Translations under genes and position numbers: made by a program
In this document: one piece after another, positions 34,636 to 47,370 of the stretch
Layout: every line of letters starts with the position of its first letter
How positions within the stretch are numbered: position 1 is the stretch's first letter
From: Hypholoma sublateritium FD-334 SS-4
Lineage: Eukaryota; Basidiomycota; Agaricomycetes; Agaricales; Strophariaceae
NCBI GenBank assembly: GCA_000827495.1
Contig: KN817537.1
Coordinates: 254,419 to 318,418 of the forward strand
Length of the DNA: 64,000 bases
Direction of reading: 5' to 3'
The notes under the pieces: model-generated
Told to the model about the DNA's origin: nothing
Databases searched by the model: none
What the model saw: the letters and a program-made list of their open reading frames with translations, nothing else

Positions 34636-35842
34636 AGCAGTTGATCAGAAACCCGGACAGGCGTTCAGACATCACGAATTGCAATGGAAGCACCGTGCAT
34701 GGCTCTGGTCATCGGCCGGTCATCCGACCTGCTCTCCACCAGACTTCGAAATGGCGTGTTGGAATCTCCATCAAGCTCTCAGGGTTAACTGTTCCGCGCA
34801 TCAATTTTGTCTTCATATGTAGATTCTGTGGTCAGAAACATTGGGCATTACACCGCGCAGGATAGTAATTTGGTAGAATATGGCGTGATTGGCGCCTCAG
34901 GCGAGGGGAAGCTTGTTGGCTTGGACGAGATGAAAGGTTGGTTGAAGGAGAAGCGCTAACGACTAACGCTTCTCACACCTCCATTACATAATCCCGATTT
35001 ACACGGGTCGCGTCAGTTGGTCACGTCCGGTTCGCAAGTGTCAACGATATTCTTTTGCAGACTTGATCATGACAACAATCGTCGAATTTGACCGTATATT
35101 CTTCAAATGTAGCAAACCTCCGGCTTCAACGACCGTGAATTGATTGACAAAATTCCCCACATAACGCGCCTGTTCGAGGGTTCAGCACTATCGACAACGA
35201 GAGATGATATCGTGCCACAAAGGGCTGGTTTAAACTGTGGATGGTGCGTTTCTCTTATCCAGCTCACACGCATAGAACTGAGCATCTCAACTGGATCCCA
35301 GCTCTTTATCATTCGCGTATTCTTAACTCTCTGGCCATTGAGGTATCGTTCAGAATCAGGCGGAAACAATCCCAGGGGGCATTTCCTAGAGGGACCTCTG
35401 AAGTCTGTACGGAAGCGTGAAATGTCGATTTCAATACGCCGAAGCCATGTTTGTCTCAACTACTTCGAGTTGTACTTACCTCAAAGGTTGCGCAACGTCA
35501 GTGATGTATAGTTTTCAATGTTGATATGTGCCATTTCTACCCCATATTCAGCTTGGAATTTACAGACATGGACCCGTGGAGCGATTACTGGGAACTTTGA
35601 AGCTTTACGCATGCAGATAAATCAAATAGCCTGTCACCTCAGCCGAAAGGGAGTGTGATTGAGGATCCACGATGTTTCATTGAGGTGCATTTTCCCTATT
35701 TGACTGACTTTACCCATCCCGGAATAAACATTGTCCTTGGCATTCCCTTGCGTGCAAACCAAGGAATAGGCGGTATAAAACCCAGCCGTTGCTTGCTTAT
35801 TCGACCGCACTACAAGGAGTACATCTCGAGAAAATATCGATC
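34636..35842. other. Divergent intergenic region between DLD copy 1 and CRO copy 1
   Basis: Both flanking genes are transcribed outward, so this 1.2 kb contains both promoters. Open frames near 35103-35511 have no motif. TATAAAA at 35774-35780 serves the oxidase gene. Confidence 0.55.
35774..35780 (+). promoter_or_regulatory. TATA box of copper radical oxidase copy 1
   Basis: TATAAAA, 69 nt upstream of ATG 35843, in a typical fungal promoter position. Confidence 0.6.
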
Positions 35843-38011
35843 ATGCTGCGGGCTCTGGACTTGCTGCTTTTACCCCTTCTCCTGAACACGCTCTCCGCCT
35901 CAGCGGCCAGCTGGAACTTTGTCCAGAATGGCACTTCCGGTATTCTTGCTCTGGAGGCAATTATCGTCTCGCCGACCCTGGCTGTCTTTTTCGACAGGGC
36001 GTCAAATGATCCGCTCATGATCAACAACAACCCGGCCTGGGGCGCTCTATGGAACCTGGAGACAAACACCGCCAGCCCATTACTGGTCATTTCCGACACA
36101 TTTTGCGCCTCGGGCGGCTTTTTGAGCAACGGCACGATGGTAAGAACCCAATTTTGGACCCTTCGCGGCGCTAAAAACGTTCCCCAATATTAGGTTAGCG
36201 TTGGCGGTCACATTCCCGCCATCACCGCTGCCGTCGATGGACGAATGGCAATTAGGATCTTTGAGCCATGCGCCGACCCCGCAGGCCTTAACTGCACGCT
36301 CTTTGAAGATCCAGAGACGCTACACATGGAAGAGACACGGTGGTATCCCTCCAGCTTGCGCATATTTGACGGTTCTTTGGTGCGAGCTGGGCTGGATCCT
36401 TCGGTTATTTCACGCTTACATGATATGTATAGATGATTGTGGGTGGCATTCACGAGCGAACACCGTTCTATAACACAGACCCGGTCAACAACTTCGAATT
36501 TTTCCCGCCTAAGGACGGTGGGGTTCCCCGGCCCTCGGAGTTCCTCGCTAGAAGTCTTCCAGCTAACTTGTTCCCTCGGTGAGTCCCGTACATCATAATC
36601 CCATCCTAACTTCCAATATTGTTTCTTCAGCGTTTTCGGTCTTCCTGATGGGAAGGTTTTAATGATAGCCAGCAACCAAACTATCATCTACGACATTGAA
36701 AAAAACACCGAGACCATTCTTCCTGACGTTCCCAATGGTGTCCGTGTTACGAACCCATTCGATGGATCAGCCACCTTACTTCCCTTGTCACCTCCATTGT
36801 ACACCCCAGAAGTCCTCGTCTGCGGTGGAACGACTACCAGCCCGCTTATTCAACCGACCAATCTATCCTCCCAGGATCCTGCCTCCGACCAATGCAGTCG
36901 GCTTACGATCACGCCGGAAGGTATCAAGAAAGGATGGCAGGTCGAGAAGATGTTGGAGGCACGAATTATGCCTGAGCTTCTTCTTCTTCCTGATGGTCAA
37001 GTTCTCATCGTCAATGGAGCCCAGACCGGCTATGCGGCTTTTGATACCGTTCCTGACCCAATCGGATTCCAGTCGAACGCGGACCACCCTGCGTATGTCG
37101 ACCTTATTTTCCAGTGCGGCTCGCAAGCTAACGTTCAGATAATCATTGTCCAATAGCTTCACGCCGTCGCTGTATAACCCCACTGTACCTCTCGGACAAA
37201 GGATAAGTAACAAAATCATGCCCACAACTGACATTCCACGCCTGTATCATTCCGTTGCAAGTTTGACTCCACAAGGGTAAAACCTGCCTTTTCCAGCCTC
37301 TCGGGACGTAGCGCTAATTCCCGTACAGTAACATTCTCATTGCCGGTTCAAACCCCAATGGCGAAGTTGTAAATGGGACCGGCGAGTTCCACACGTCAGT
37401 TTTTGCTCTACCTTCCATTCTTCTTCGATATGTGAATACTCATGCGCATCTGGGACCCAGGGAATTTCGCGTGGAATATCTGAACCCTCCATTCATGTCC
37501 CAGCAGCGGCCCGTTCTCTCCAATGTACCCTCCAAAATAGCATTCAACACGCGATTCACAATTGGTGTCGACATTCCGAAGGGCCTCCCGGCTACGTCCA
37601 TCAAAGGTAGGGTTCCTTCATATCCTTCCTGTTTCCTTCCCGTGAACCTCCGCTTCAATTTAGTTGCCGGCTCCTTGAATTCCCGTGCACAGTCGCTCTC
37701 ATGGACCTCGGCTTCTCCTCCCACGCGTTCCACTCGAGCTCACGCCTCGTCTTCATGGATGCGACGCTTTCTTTCGATCGTAAAACGCTCTCGATCACAA
37801 GTCCCCCGAACAACAGAGTATATCCCCCAGGCCCAGGTATTTCCCGGCCCTCGATGCCCCCGAACCTGGTTATCTGATCTCACGCTTTTGTTTAGCTTAT
37901 ATCTTCGTCACGATTGACGATGTAACTAGTGCTGGTGCGCATGTACTGATGGGGACTGGTGCACCTCCCCCAGTAGCTGATCAGGGTATTCACCTCCCAT
38001 CGTTGTTTTAA
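35843..38011 (+). CDS. Copper radical oxidase (glyoxal/galactose oxidase family), copy 1
   Basis: Secreted enzyme that oxidises aldehydes or alcohols and makes H2O2. Starts [20 protein letters not shown], a signal peptide. The expected copper and radical residues are present by motif: Cys in [16 protein letters not shown], Tyr in [14 protein letters not shown] (Cys-Tyr cofactor), Tyr-His in [16 protein letters not shown], and His in [13 protein letters not shown]. Beta-propeller segments include [20 protein letters not shown] and [20 protein letters not shown]. The C-terminal immunoglobulin-like DUF1929 region runs from [13 protein letters not shown] to [17 protein letters not shown], ending at TAA 38009-38011. 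About eight exons with GT-AG introns, all in frame. No WSC repeats are fused. Its 3' end is 202 nt from that of DLD copy 2. Exact substrate not predictable. Confidence 0.92.
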
Positions 38012-38213
38012 TGAACAACTGCGGAGGTCGCGTTCAAGAATCCTGATAAATTGATAACATTACTGCAAATTAAAACATTTGAATGAGAAGTTAGTAGTAG
38101 CCGCCCAACAATACATATACTTAGATAAATACGAGACCGATTCCCAACCTATGAACCGACAGTAGTGGTGTGAAAGTGGCGTGTCAAATTCTTCCATATA
38201 CAAGTGAGACCCG

Positions 38214-40633
38214 TTATGGCTCTCGTTTCTTCGAGGGCGGGTCTGGGTATAGCTTGACGAGGCTATCAGTAATCTGAGCAATCTAGAAAAGTGCACATGC
38301 GTCCCACCTTCCCTGGATTGAACAATCCGAGGGGGTCGACGGCGTGTTTGATGGTATTCATCAACTCCACCGTTCCTTCGCCCAGTTCTTTGACAAGATA
38401 TTCTTTCTTGCCTATCCCTATTCCGTGTTCCCCGGTACCTATCGAAAAGATTAACTTGATGCGTGTTAAAACAACGAATGAAAGCTTCGCACAGGTTCCA
38501 TCGAGCTCAATAGCGCGATGCACAATTCGATCTGTAGCCTGCTTGGCACGTTCAAACTCTTCGTCCGTCGTGAATAGAATCAAAGCGTGAAAATTTCCGT
38601 CCCCAACGTGACCAGCCATTCCAGTCACCAAACCGAGCTTTGCCAAATCTTCCTGACTTTCTTGGATGAGTTGAGGTAACTTGGAGACTGGGACGCTGTG
38701 AACATGTGCAGGGATATCAGGTGCGTGTCATCGAATATTCTTTCACAACGTACCAGACGTCTGTGGTGATAGCTTGGGCCCCGGGAACCAGAGAGAGTCC
38801 CGAGAAGTACATGTTCTTCCGATCCAACCACAAAGCGTCGGCCTCCTCCTGATGCCTTGCCAGAGAAAAACCGGTCCCACCGTGCTTCGCACAAATACGT
38901 TGCGTGATGTCCGCTGTTTCTTTCAACGATGCTGGCGATTGTCCCTGGAACTTGAAGTATAGGCTATCCTTCTCAGGCCATTTTCGAACTGACTTTCCGT
39001 AGTTATTAGTTGCCTTCATAGCGACAGAATCGACGATTTCAACGCATTCTATTAGAGGAACGGATAAGTTCTCAGTGGGGCCTCCAAGTGAAATGAGCGC
39101 GCACGGATTCCGATTCCTTGGTTAATGATATCGATAGAGGCCGCCGTGGCGGAGTGCACATCAGGGAAGTGCACGACCGCAACATTGGTGGGTAGCACCG
39201 GTGTCAGTCGTACTGTCACTTCGTACACGCGTGCGTCAGAATTTGGCGGACTAATCGTTTAACTAACGTACCTTCAGTTATAATACCCAGAGTACCTTCA
39301 GCACCAATGAATAGTTTCGTCAAGTCGAATCCGGCGGCCGACTTTCGCGAACGTCGTCTAGTTTTGATAACTTTACCAGAAGGTAATACGACGGTCTAGA
39401 TAATATTTATATATATATCTATATAGGATTGATGTAGAACGTACAGCATTCAAAAACCATTCCCCCTTTGCAGTTCCGTAACGAACGGCGTTTGCTAGGA
39501 CACCAGATATTTCCTTTAGGGAATTAATCACACAAAGTCTGGTGAATAGGGGCGTACTGCCAGAACATCCTGTACTGAGCATACCCCCTAGCGTGGCGCC
39601 TGGACCAGGGTCAATCTGAGGACGATATAATTAGGAGGGTGTTTTCAGACATGGGAAAGCGTGAAGTATATACAGGAAAGAATAGTGGAATGCCTGCAGA
39701 TCAGAACTTGATTGAGTACACTAATTTAAGCAGTGACTATCAATAGACAAACCTTGTCGTTTTAAGGTCTCGTTTAACTCCAACCAACCTACGCCTGGCT
39801 GACAGACCACGTCAGAATCGTCCTCTTGGAGCACCGAAGGAGGATCGATAAGAACAGTATACGACTCTCAACGATATTTGAACGCACCGTGGATTTCCAA
39901 AATTCTGTCCATCCGCATGAGGTCAACGCAAATGCCGCCGGCTTTATGCTATTTTTGTTGTGAAGTAAGGATCTCATTATAGTGGCTAAAACGTGAGTAT
40001 ATGTTTGACATACAGCGCGAAAATGCCCCTCTAAACTTGTGGCACCAGAATATGGAACAACAGGCATGCGATACTTGGTTGCTATTTTCACGATCTTCAC
40101 TACATCATCTGTAGACTCCGGGAATACGATCACGCTGTGAGGCGAGCCTTAGATGAAATAATCATCGTAACGAGCTTTACATAGTAGCAGATGAAGTGAG
40201 AAATTGTCGTACCTGGGTGATAATCGTTGTCTGAAAAGCCATGCGTCAGAAGGTCATGAGGACTTGTTGATACAATGCCTGCAACGGGAAATGCGCGTTG
40301 CAGTTCCCATATAGCTTTCGTAAAGTCGTCAGGGGATCCAAAGCTTGGGCTCTCGGAGATATCGAGAGAACAAGGCTTTCGGTGCTGTGTGGCGAAGAGA
40401 TATCCAGCGAGAGCGCTTGCGATAGATGCGCCCAACAGCAACGTTCCGGACCCGAGCGAAGAACCGGTCGTGTTCCTCGTAGCCGATGAATATAGCCTGT
40501 TAGCGTGGAGAAGGGAAGTTGTTCTGGCAGAGCCACGAATGTGGTGGAGCGACCGAAACTGTAGTAGGCCACGAGGCGGTTGGCTGAGGCGTCGAAAGGA
40601 GAGTATAGAGGGGAGATGGCTCTGGGAAGCCAT
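38214..40633 (-). CDS. D-lactate dehydrogenase (cytochrome c type), mitochondrial, copy 2
   Basis: Paralogue of the gene at 32206-34635. N-terminus [20 protein letters not shown] is a basic Ser-rich presequence, followed by a hydrophobic anchor [17 protein letters not shown]. The FAD domain has [34 protein letters not shown] and a [20 protein letters not shown] stretch near 39590. The C-terminal region has [20 protein letters not shown] and [20 protein letters not shown]. As in copy 1, unspliced reading stops soon after NPGK (38266); splicing gives [13 protein letters not shown] with TAA at 38214-38216. The two genes differ enough at the protein level, especially in the presequence, to be an old duplication. 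The exon pattern appears the same. Predicted function: D-lactate oxidation in mitochondria. Confidence 0.86.
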
Positions 40634-42273
40634 ATTGCACTAAAACGTCGTGATGAACATATGTAACAGATTCAGCGTGAGGAGCGCCCCTGCATAATAA
40701 AGCAGCCGCTTCCGAATCTTCAAGGCCCGAGCCTCGTGTATGACGCGTCCGCATTTCTCGGGCGGCTTCTCTCGGAGGGAAATTCCGCACATCATCGTGC
40801 GAGTGCTCGCATTAAACGCCTTGGAAATTGTTGATTCCTCGGTCTAAACGTGTCGCTCCGTGTATTTCACTGAGGCCTAGAGTCAATACAGTGTGATCAT
40901 GTGGCTTTACTTAGCAGAGGGAAGCCGTCAAACTTTCTCACCGAGGGCAGAGCAAAGCTAATATCCAGCGGTAGGAGAAACAACACATGGAGACTCGAAA
41001 TGATAACACCATTTGAATTGTTAGACCAATATCAACTGATCAAGATGTGCAAGAGAACATATCTGGCTGCCACAGTTATCAGAAGTTGACTGTTAGCGGA
41101 TAAGGACGTGGAAAAACACATCCGTCCCGTAACATTAGTAAAAATCGGCCGGCAAGATTGCTCTGAAGTCGGCAGTAGTGACTCCTGCGATGATGAGGAG
41201 TGTCAGAATTTTTCTAAGGAGAAATAATGCAGGGACGGACCTGAAAGTCATGAGATTATAACGCCTTGACGTCCATGCGGCCACAGCCTGAGCCGTTTCA
41301 GTTGGATGTAGAGTTCAAATCGCGGTAGATGGCAAAACACCGTCGCAGTGAGCAATTTCGCCAAGTCTCGATGCAACTAAGCGGAAGCTTGGTGAAAGGT
41401 GCCGGCGCTCTTGCCGCGCTCACTTCAAGTTTAAGTTGTCTGATTCAGTCGAAAGGTATATTGACGCGGTAATTAGTCCATTGTAGAGGTAAGTATGTAT
41501 ATCCTCCGAGACCGTCGGAGTCAGGCTTTGCACCCAGACGCTGAAGTTGATAGTTGGTTGTTAAGTCGTTTGTAAGTCGCTGAGTCGCGGAGCAGATAAA
41601 TTATGTCCTATATTTACATAATACTTATTATCAATTTATTAGTAAGTGCCGGTTAACTCTTGCTAAGCCATCCAGGACTTCGGAGCGAACTAGAATTTTG
41701 CCATCATCCCCAAATCATCCCAGCATCATCAGCAGCGACATTCCTTCTTTCAAAATCAATCTCTCCGATCTCGTTGTTACCTATGACTCAACCCACCTGG
41801 ATAATGAACAACTATGAAGAGTCAGGCCCTCGCAACTTGTCTGTCTACGACTTCCTTTTAAATTAGCCGAGAGCATGAAAAAACATATCCGTGGTGAGGC
41901 GATCAAGCCGCCTCATCTGCAGACTGACAACCTATATACCCCAGATTTCGATTTCCGAAAAATGGTTGGTCTTCTCCTCGAATTCAGTCACCTGTCAATG
42001 AGATGCATGACCAATTTTTGTTTCAATCTGACAAAGCCTTCGCGTTTAGGTACCTCGTTTACATCGATATCAGACTGCCTTTCATTTCGGAGAGAAGCTA
42101 CCTCTCGTGCGCGCTTTGATAGTCCTACCCAAGCGGTCACAATCGGCGAGAAGCATCCACAACCCGCATCGCTGATTGATCATACACATATCCGTAGGTG
42201 TAATATATTGTATCAGACTCGACTACTCAATCATTAAAGGCAGAGGAGCGTCAGTTTGTTCGTTACTTTCAAC
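40634..42273. other. Intergenic region before the split flavin oxidoreductase
   Basis: Divergent spacer of 1.6 kb. Plus-strand open frames at 41660-41866 and 41875-42237 have no recognisable family motif and no convincing splice connection to 42274. AT-rich around 41580-41650. Confidence 0.45.
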
Positions 42274-44860
42274 ATGACTACTCTCAATGGCTGGCACCGC
42301 GGGGAACGTGCTGTACGCAGGAAACTGGGCTTGGATGGCATTCCGTCGACAGCATCTTTGTGGAGTAATATTGCGGGCGAAGTACCAGAACAACATTCCA
42401 CATTTCACACCACGCGACTTCCATTTCTTCCTGTCTGTATTTTGGATGACGAAGGCCGCCCTTGGGGATCTATTCTGGCCGGAAAGGATGGAAGACCTGG
42501 TTTCGTGCACTACCCGCGCTATAACACGTTTTCCATCGAAGCCAAGCTCTGGGCGGGTGACCCCTTTCACAAAGTTGTCAACACCGTAGACTCAAATAGC
42601 GAGAATGAGCAGTTTTTAATCGCTGGGATCGGTGTTGAACTCTCTACGCGACGCCGAAACAAGTTCGCAGGGCACGTCCTAAGCGCCAACATTAGCGAAA
42701 ATAACTTAAGTCTACAGCTGCGGGTAGACGAAGCACTAGGGTATGATGTCTTGATCTCTGCTCTTCGGCATCTCATTCTGACCCACGTATTTTGTAGAAA
42801 CTGCCCGAAGTATATCACTCTTCGAGAATTGACGCCTGTAAACACCGCCTCAATCGTTATCGAAGACCGGCCGCAACTGCAACTCACGGATAGATTGTCA
42901 GATACCGCAATCGCATTCATTCTCGAATCCGATACGGCATTCTTTGGGACGACATATGCAGCGTCAAAAGAAGAATCGGCTTCATATCCCTCGCATCTGG
43001 GCATGAATCATCGTGGTGGTCGTCCCGGATTCGTTCGTGTAAAGCCATCCGATGGTCGTACGATATATCTGCCTGATTTTTCTGGTAACATCGCTGTCTT
43101 CAAGTACTTGCGACGATTTGTTGACTATTTCAAAACAGGAAATCGTTTCATGACATCGCTGGGAAATGTTGAGGCTACGCCATACGCATGCCTCACTTTC
43201 ATCTCATTCACCCGAGGAGACATACTCTATCTTACCGGGAATGCACGCAATGTGTACGGATCTGAGGCTCGAGCCATCATGCCATTGCAAGACACGCTGA
43301 CGGAAATCTTCATCACCGGGTACACGTTTGTTGAGAACGCCTTGCCAGCCCGCCAGATCCAGAGCGACATACAGCCAAGCCCATACAGCCCACCGGTCAA
43401 ACGCCTCGCAGAAGAAGTGACACAAACACAGATGTTCTCATCTGAACGCCAGCCCACTGCTCTTTTGACTCGGATCACCATCCACAGTCCCACCATTGCG
43501 ACTTTTGAGTGGGAATCCTCCGACCCGCTCCGGGTTGATCCTGGTCAAGCTGCAATTATGGATTTTCGGCCACTTCTGGGCTCGCGGCAATATCAGCACA
43601 TGTCTGCGCGGAACCCGAACCTCGTCAATGACGATTTCATCCGGACATGGACTATTTCCAGTGCCTCTCCGCCCGAGGCCGAATCGAAAACTTTCTCACT
43701 CACTATTCGGGAAAAACAGGGTGGGACGATCACAGGCCTGCTATTCAATACAGTGCCATTCATCACTTCCCATCACCTGATCCATCAGTAAATGAACAAA
43801 ATCATAACTTTTGTAACTACATTTTTCTTGGCACTCCAATTTCCCCAGAAACACCGGAAATGAGCTCAGAAAGGTGAGGACTATCTTTGGTGTGAATTTC
43901 AAGTCAATNGGGTAAGTTTTCAGTATTTCGGCCTNNGAAAAATGGAACAAACCCTAACCCTACGTCACATCCTTCCATAAATGGTATGTTACCATCACGG
44001 TCACACTGCTCCTCAACGGCGGCAGCTGACCAAAAAAGGCTTTTTTTGTTCCAAAGCATGTCCGGACATCATTTTTGAACCTTACTGGTGCCTATCCATC
44101 CCAGAAAATGTCAAATTGAAGCCGTTATTTTTTGTGGATTGCCCAAAAAAGTGGAACACCGTGGGAAAAAACNAGAAGAAAGCGTAAATCGTCTTCTTTT
44201 CATGGGTTTCCTTCCTAATAAAATCAGAAAAAATCCACAAAAATTTTCTTCACCCCAAACGGGAGGTGTCAAGGAGGTCATGGTGGGCACTGTATGCTCC
44301 GGAAACTCGTTCAATACAAGCCTGAAGCACTGGAGGACGCGAGGTCCCTCTCCCTGACAGTTGGCCTTGCTGGTATCACGGGAGAGTTCGTGTTGCCTGA
44401 GGCTTCGATTCCGAAGGTCCCAAGCACGTCAGTTCAGCACTTTGTATGGATCGCGGGTGGGATCGGAGTGACGCCCTTTCTGTCAATGCTGTCTGCCCTT
44501 TCGAACTCGCCGACCCCTCGATCTCCCTACGATATTACGCTGGTCGTTTCCACAAACGAACCTGATGTCATGGTCTCTCTTCTCGAAGCCGCCTTGGGAC
44601 CTGAGGAATCATGGGCGGAACTTTCAATACATATCTTCACGAACGCTGTTTTGCCACTCCGCGAGTCAGCGCTTACCATCTCTCGTCATCGAGGACGACT
44701 CCGCCCTTCCTTCTTTGCTGAAAGGAGGCACCTATTTGAACAGACGAACACCGAAATTTATCTCTGTGGCCCACAGTCTTATGAAGACTATGTTCTCGAT
44801 TCATTGTCTACGTTTGGTATCGACCGTGGGTCCGTTCATCGTGAAGGTTTCGCATACTGA
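42274..44860 (+). pseudogene. PNPOx-like/FAD-NAD(P) oxidoreductase fusion gene split by a transposon
   Basis: The 5' part (42274-43750) encodes an N-terminal split-barrel FMN-binding domain of the pyridoxamine-phosphate-oxidase type: GWHRGERAVRRKLGLD, PFLPVCILDDEGRPWGSILA, GRPGFVHYPRYNTFSIEA and NCPKYITLREL. It then gives the start of a ferredoxin-reductase-type FAD domain (FEWESSDPLRVDPGQAAIMD, TWTISSASPPE, FSLTIREKQGGTITG). The 3' part (44295-44860) encodes the NAD(P)-binding half: FVWIAGGIGVTPFLSMLSAL, EIYLCGPQSYEDYVLDSL and the end HREGFAY. Between them sits a 542-bp element at 43751-44292. With the element in place the first part stops at 43791 after unrelated residues. The host frame matches exactly across the insertion (LLFN-MLRKLVQYKPEALEDA) if the element and one TA are taken out. 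The gene may still work if the element is spliced or absent from the other nucleus. Start ATG 42274; the TTG at 42256 is not used. Confidence 0.85.
43751..44292. mobile_element. 542-bp MITE-like element with TA duplication, Tc1/mariner-type ends
   Basis: The ends are CAGTGCC and GGCACTG, perfect for seven bases and imperfectly matched for about 20 more (CATxACxTCC shared). The element is flanked by TA at 43749-43750 and TA at 44293-44294. Its position exactly interrupts a coding frame that is continuous without it. It holds no transposase frame, so it is non-autonomous. N bases occur at 43910, 43935-43936 and 44173, as expected for a repeat that assembles poorly. Superfamily is inferred from the TA target and CAGT terminus. 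Confidence 0.8.
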
Positions 44861-45499
44861 TGCTCAGACGGCGGCGTTACCGTTCAATCATGCCATATGT
44901 ATGTTCAGCATTTTTTTGTCCTCGCTGTTTGTATCTATCTTTTAGAAGTATCATCACTAGTATCCGAGCATCTATCATCGGAAATATAATTTTACTCTGT
45001 TTTCATTAAGATGCCCTATCTGTAGAAGCAGTTCATCGCGCCAACATCCTAATATTTGCGATATTCAGTGCACTGTTCGAGGCTTCGAGCTCAAGGAGCG
45101 TCCGGCCCGCTTAACCGCTGTCCCATTTGCCAGCGAGTTGTCACCTTGTAACTTGCTTGTAATCAACTTCCAGTACCTGATCAAGCCGTCGACGGACGCC
45201 TACCAGAAACTGCATCGAAATGAAGACATAAAACACGGTGTGTGTGTCTCCGAATCTGCGTTCTCCGAACACACCGTTTATATACTAAACTAGAAATGTC
45301 ATACAAGCGGCAAATCCTCACATCCATGAGTGGCTTAAACGGATGTCAACCCAACTCTCGGCCTAGGCAGTGTGGTACGGGTATCGTCATATCCTCATGT
45401 CATTAAGCTCTACATGACTAGTGTCAGTATATAGTTCGCATCACGGCGAGCTTGAGGCTCTCAAGAAATTCGACCTATTATACCATCTCACCCCGGAAC
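44861..45499. other. Spacer between the split oxidoreductase and its first relic
   Basis: No gene supported; AT-rich with short open frames only. Confidence 0.5.
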
Positions 45500-47370
45500 T
45501 TCTCTAGAACGTGTCCCGTACTACACCCAGGCTGTGCATGAACAACATACTCTGTTCTATCCGAACCGACTTCCATTCCTTCCCGTGTGTATCTCAGACG
45601 ACGCAGGAGGCAGGCTGTCATTGGGGGATCCATCCTTGCCGGTTAGGATGGGAAACCTGCTTTATACATCACCCCCGCTTTAACACGCTCTTCATCGAAG
45701 CCCATGTGTGGAAACACGACGAAAGAACATCTCAGTAGCCCAGGAAGGCGGGAAAGGCTTGATTCCCAGGATTGGTGTTGAGGTTTCCACGAGAAGGAGG
45801 AACAAATTCGCAGGACATGGAATCTGCGAATGTGCGAGACGGCGACCGGACGATGGATGTAATGGTGAATGGGGTAATGGGGTATGACGTACGCTCGTTA
45901 TCTTCTAGTTCTGCGACATCTTCTCTGATTACATTTATGATAGGACATGATAGAAACTGTCCAATGTGCATCGTTTTTCGAGAGCTGACGGTCTTCTCGT
46001 ATACCAACCGTCTTCGGATTCAACATTGCCTGAATACAAAGTCAACATTACTAGAAACCGCCACTACTCCTCGGCCTCGAATACGACAACAATATCTATA
46101 TCATGAAGGGAGGAAACGGATTTACGGCCTTCCTATCTGGATATGAATCGGCGTGGTGGTTGGGTCCGGTTCATTGCATGAAACCACCTGATATGCGCAT
46201 AGTGTTTGTCCCTGACTTTCCTCGTAAATTTAACTTGCTTTGCTAATCTCTGTTGAATGCGGCTACATAACACTTCTTTTTTGAATTAGAGGACCTTTAC
46301 ATGACGTCGTCTAGACCTCTCCGAACGACATATTTTATCTGATTGGACAAGCGCGAAATGTATACGGTCCTAAGGCTCGCGCTACTTCACATCTGCACTG
46401 TGCTCTCACTGAAGTCTTCGTCGCCGGCTACACCCCAGCGTAATAGAAGTCAACAGGCCCACAGTCTGCCTGTCAAACCTCGCCGAAGAGTTATATAACC
46501 TTGAATGTTCTCATCTGAATGACAACCAACCGCGCTTTTGACTCGTATAGTCCTCCAGTCCCACCATCGTTACTTTGGAGTGGGAATCCTCCGACCCGTT
46601 ATAACCTGCGCCTGTTGAAGCTGCTATTATGGCCTGCGGCCGCTTCTTAGCCTTCGGCACTGTCAGCTGAGAGCCCAAACCGTGTCGACGACTATTTCAG
46701 TCCTGCTTGGCGATTTCCCGTGCTGCGCCTGAATCCGAGTCTAAATATCTCTCACTGACGATCCGGAAGCACCGGGGAGGAATGTTCACAGTTCAACTAA
46801 TTAAGACTTCAACCGAGTCAAATCTTGATACGCCGGAGGACGCGAGTGACTTATCGCTCGAACTAACATCACTAGTGATTCCGGGCCTCCGAAAAGTCGA
46901 CACCGAAAACAAAAAGCTGCGGCCTGCCACCGTCGTGACAAGAGCTGAACACCTTTTGGGCATGGCCAGGGGTGGCACCACTGTCATCTATTCTTACTAC
47001 GATGTCTAGGTCTTCGCAAACCGGCTTCTTTATGAATCCACTTTGATAGACTTTTGCTGGGGGTATCTTCTCAAGGACGCGTCGGAATCGGACGAATCAT
47101 GGACAAATTTCAACGTTCAACGATCACAAAACCCATCTTCCAGCATTTCTGTCCACAAACGTTCCTCTACTACCTTCCATGAAATAAGTACTTCATATTT
47201 TTTAGCATCGAGGGTGACTCTGATTGTCTGTTTCTGTAAGGAGTCACTTCGGTACATAAGTAGCGACAGTCTATTTATGTGCACGTCAGCATTTCAATTT
47301 TCTCAAAAAAGTAATAGTCCGACTTCAGTCAGACTTGAATATGCTCGCCCGTGAAGGCTTCGCGTACTGA
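45500..47370 (+). pseudogene. Decayed copy 1 of the PNPOx-like/FAD oxidoreductase
   Basis: Follows the order of the gene at 42274-44860 but with many frame breaks and stops. Recognisable pieces: FHSFPCVSQTT matching the PFLPVC region, HHPRFNTLFIEAHVW, GHDRNCPMCIVFRELT, a block near 46560-46760 matching the FEWESSDP to TWTISSASPP part, and a last block ending in the codons for REGFAY and TGA at 47368-47370. The NAD(P) glycine motif is largely lost. It cannot be translated into a working enzyme. It lies directly upstream of CRO copy 2 and forms the left part of a duplicated unit. Confidence 0.8.

Noticed and set aside
41660..42237. Possible 5' exons of the flavin oxidoreductase or a small separate gene
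   Set aside because: The N-terminus at 42274 (GWHRGERAV) is already typical of the family, and no splice or motif supports the upstream frames.
43936..43975. CCCTAACCCT inside the transposon, resembling a telomere repeat
   Set aside because: Only about two units, inside a repeat-like insertion; no array and no chromosome end.
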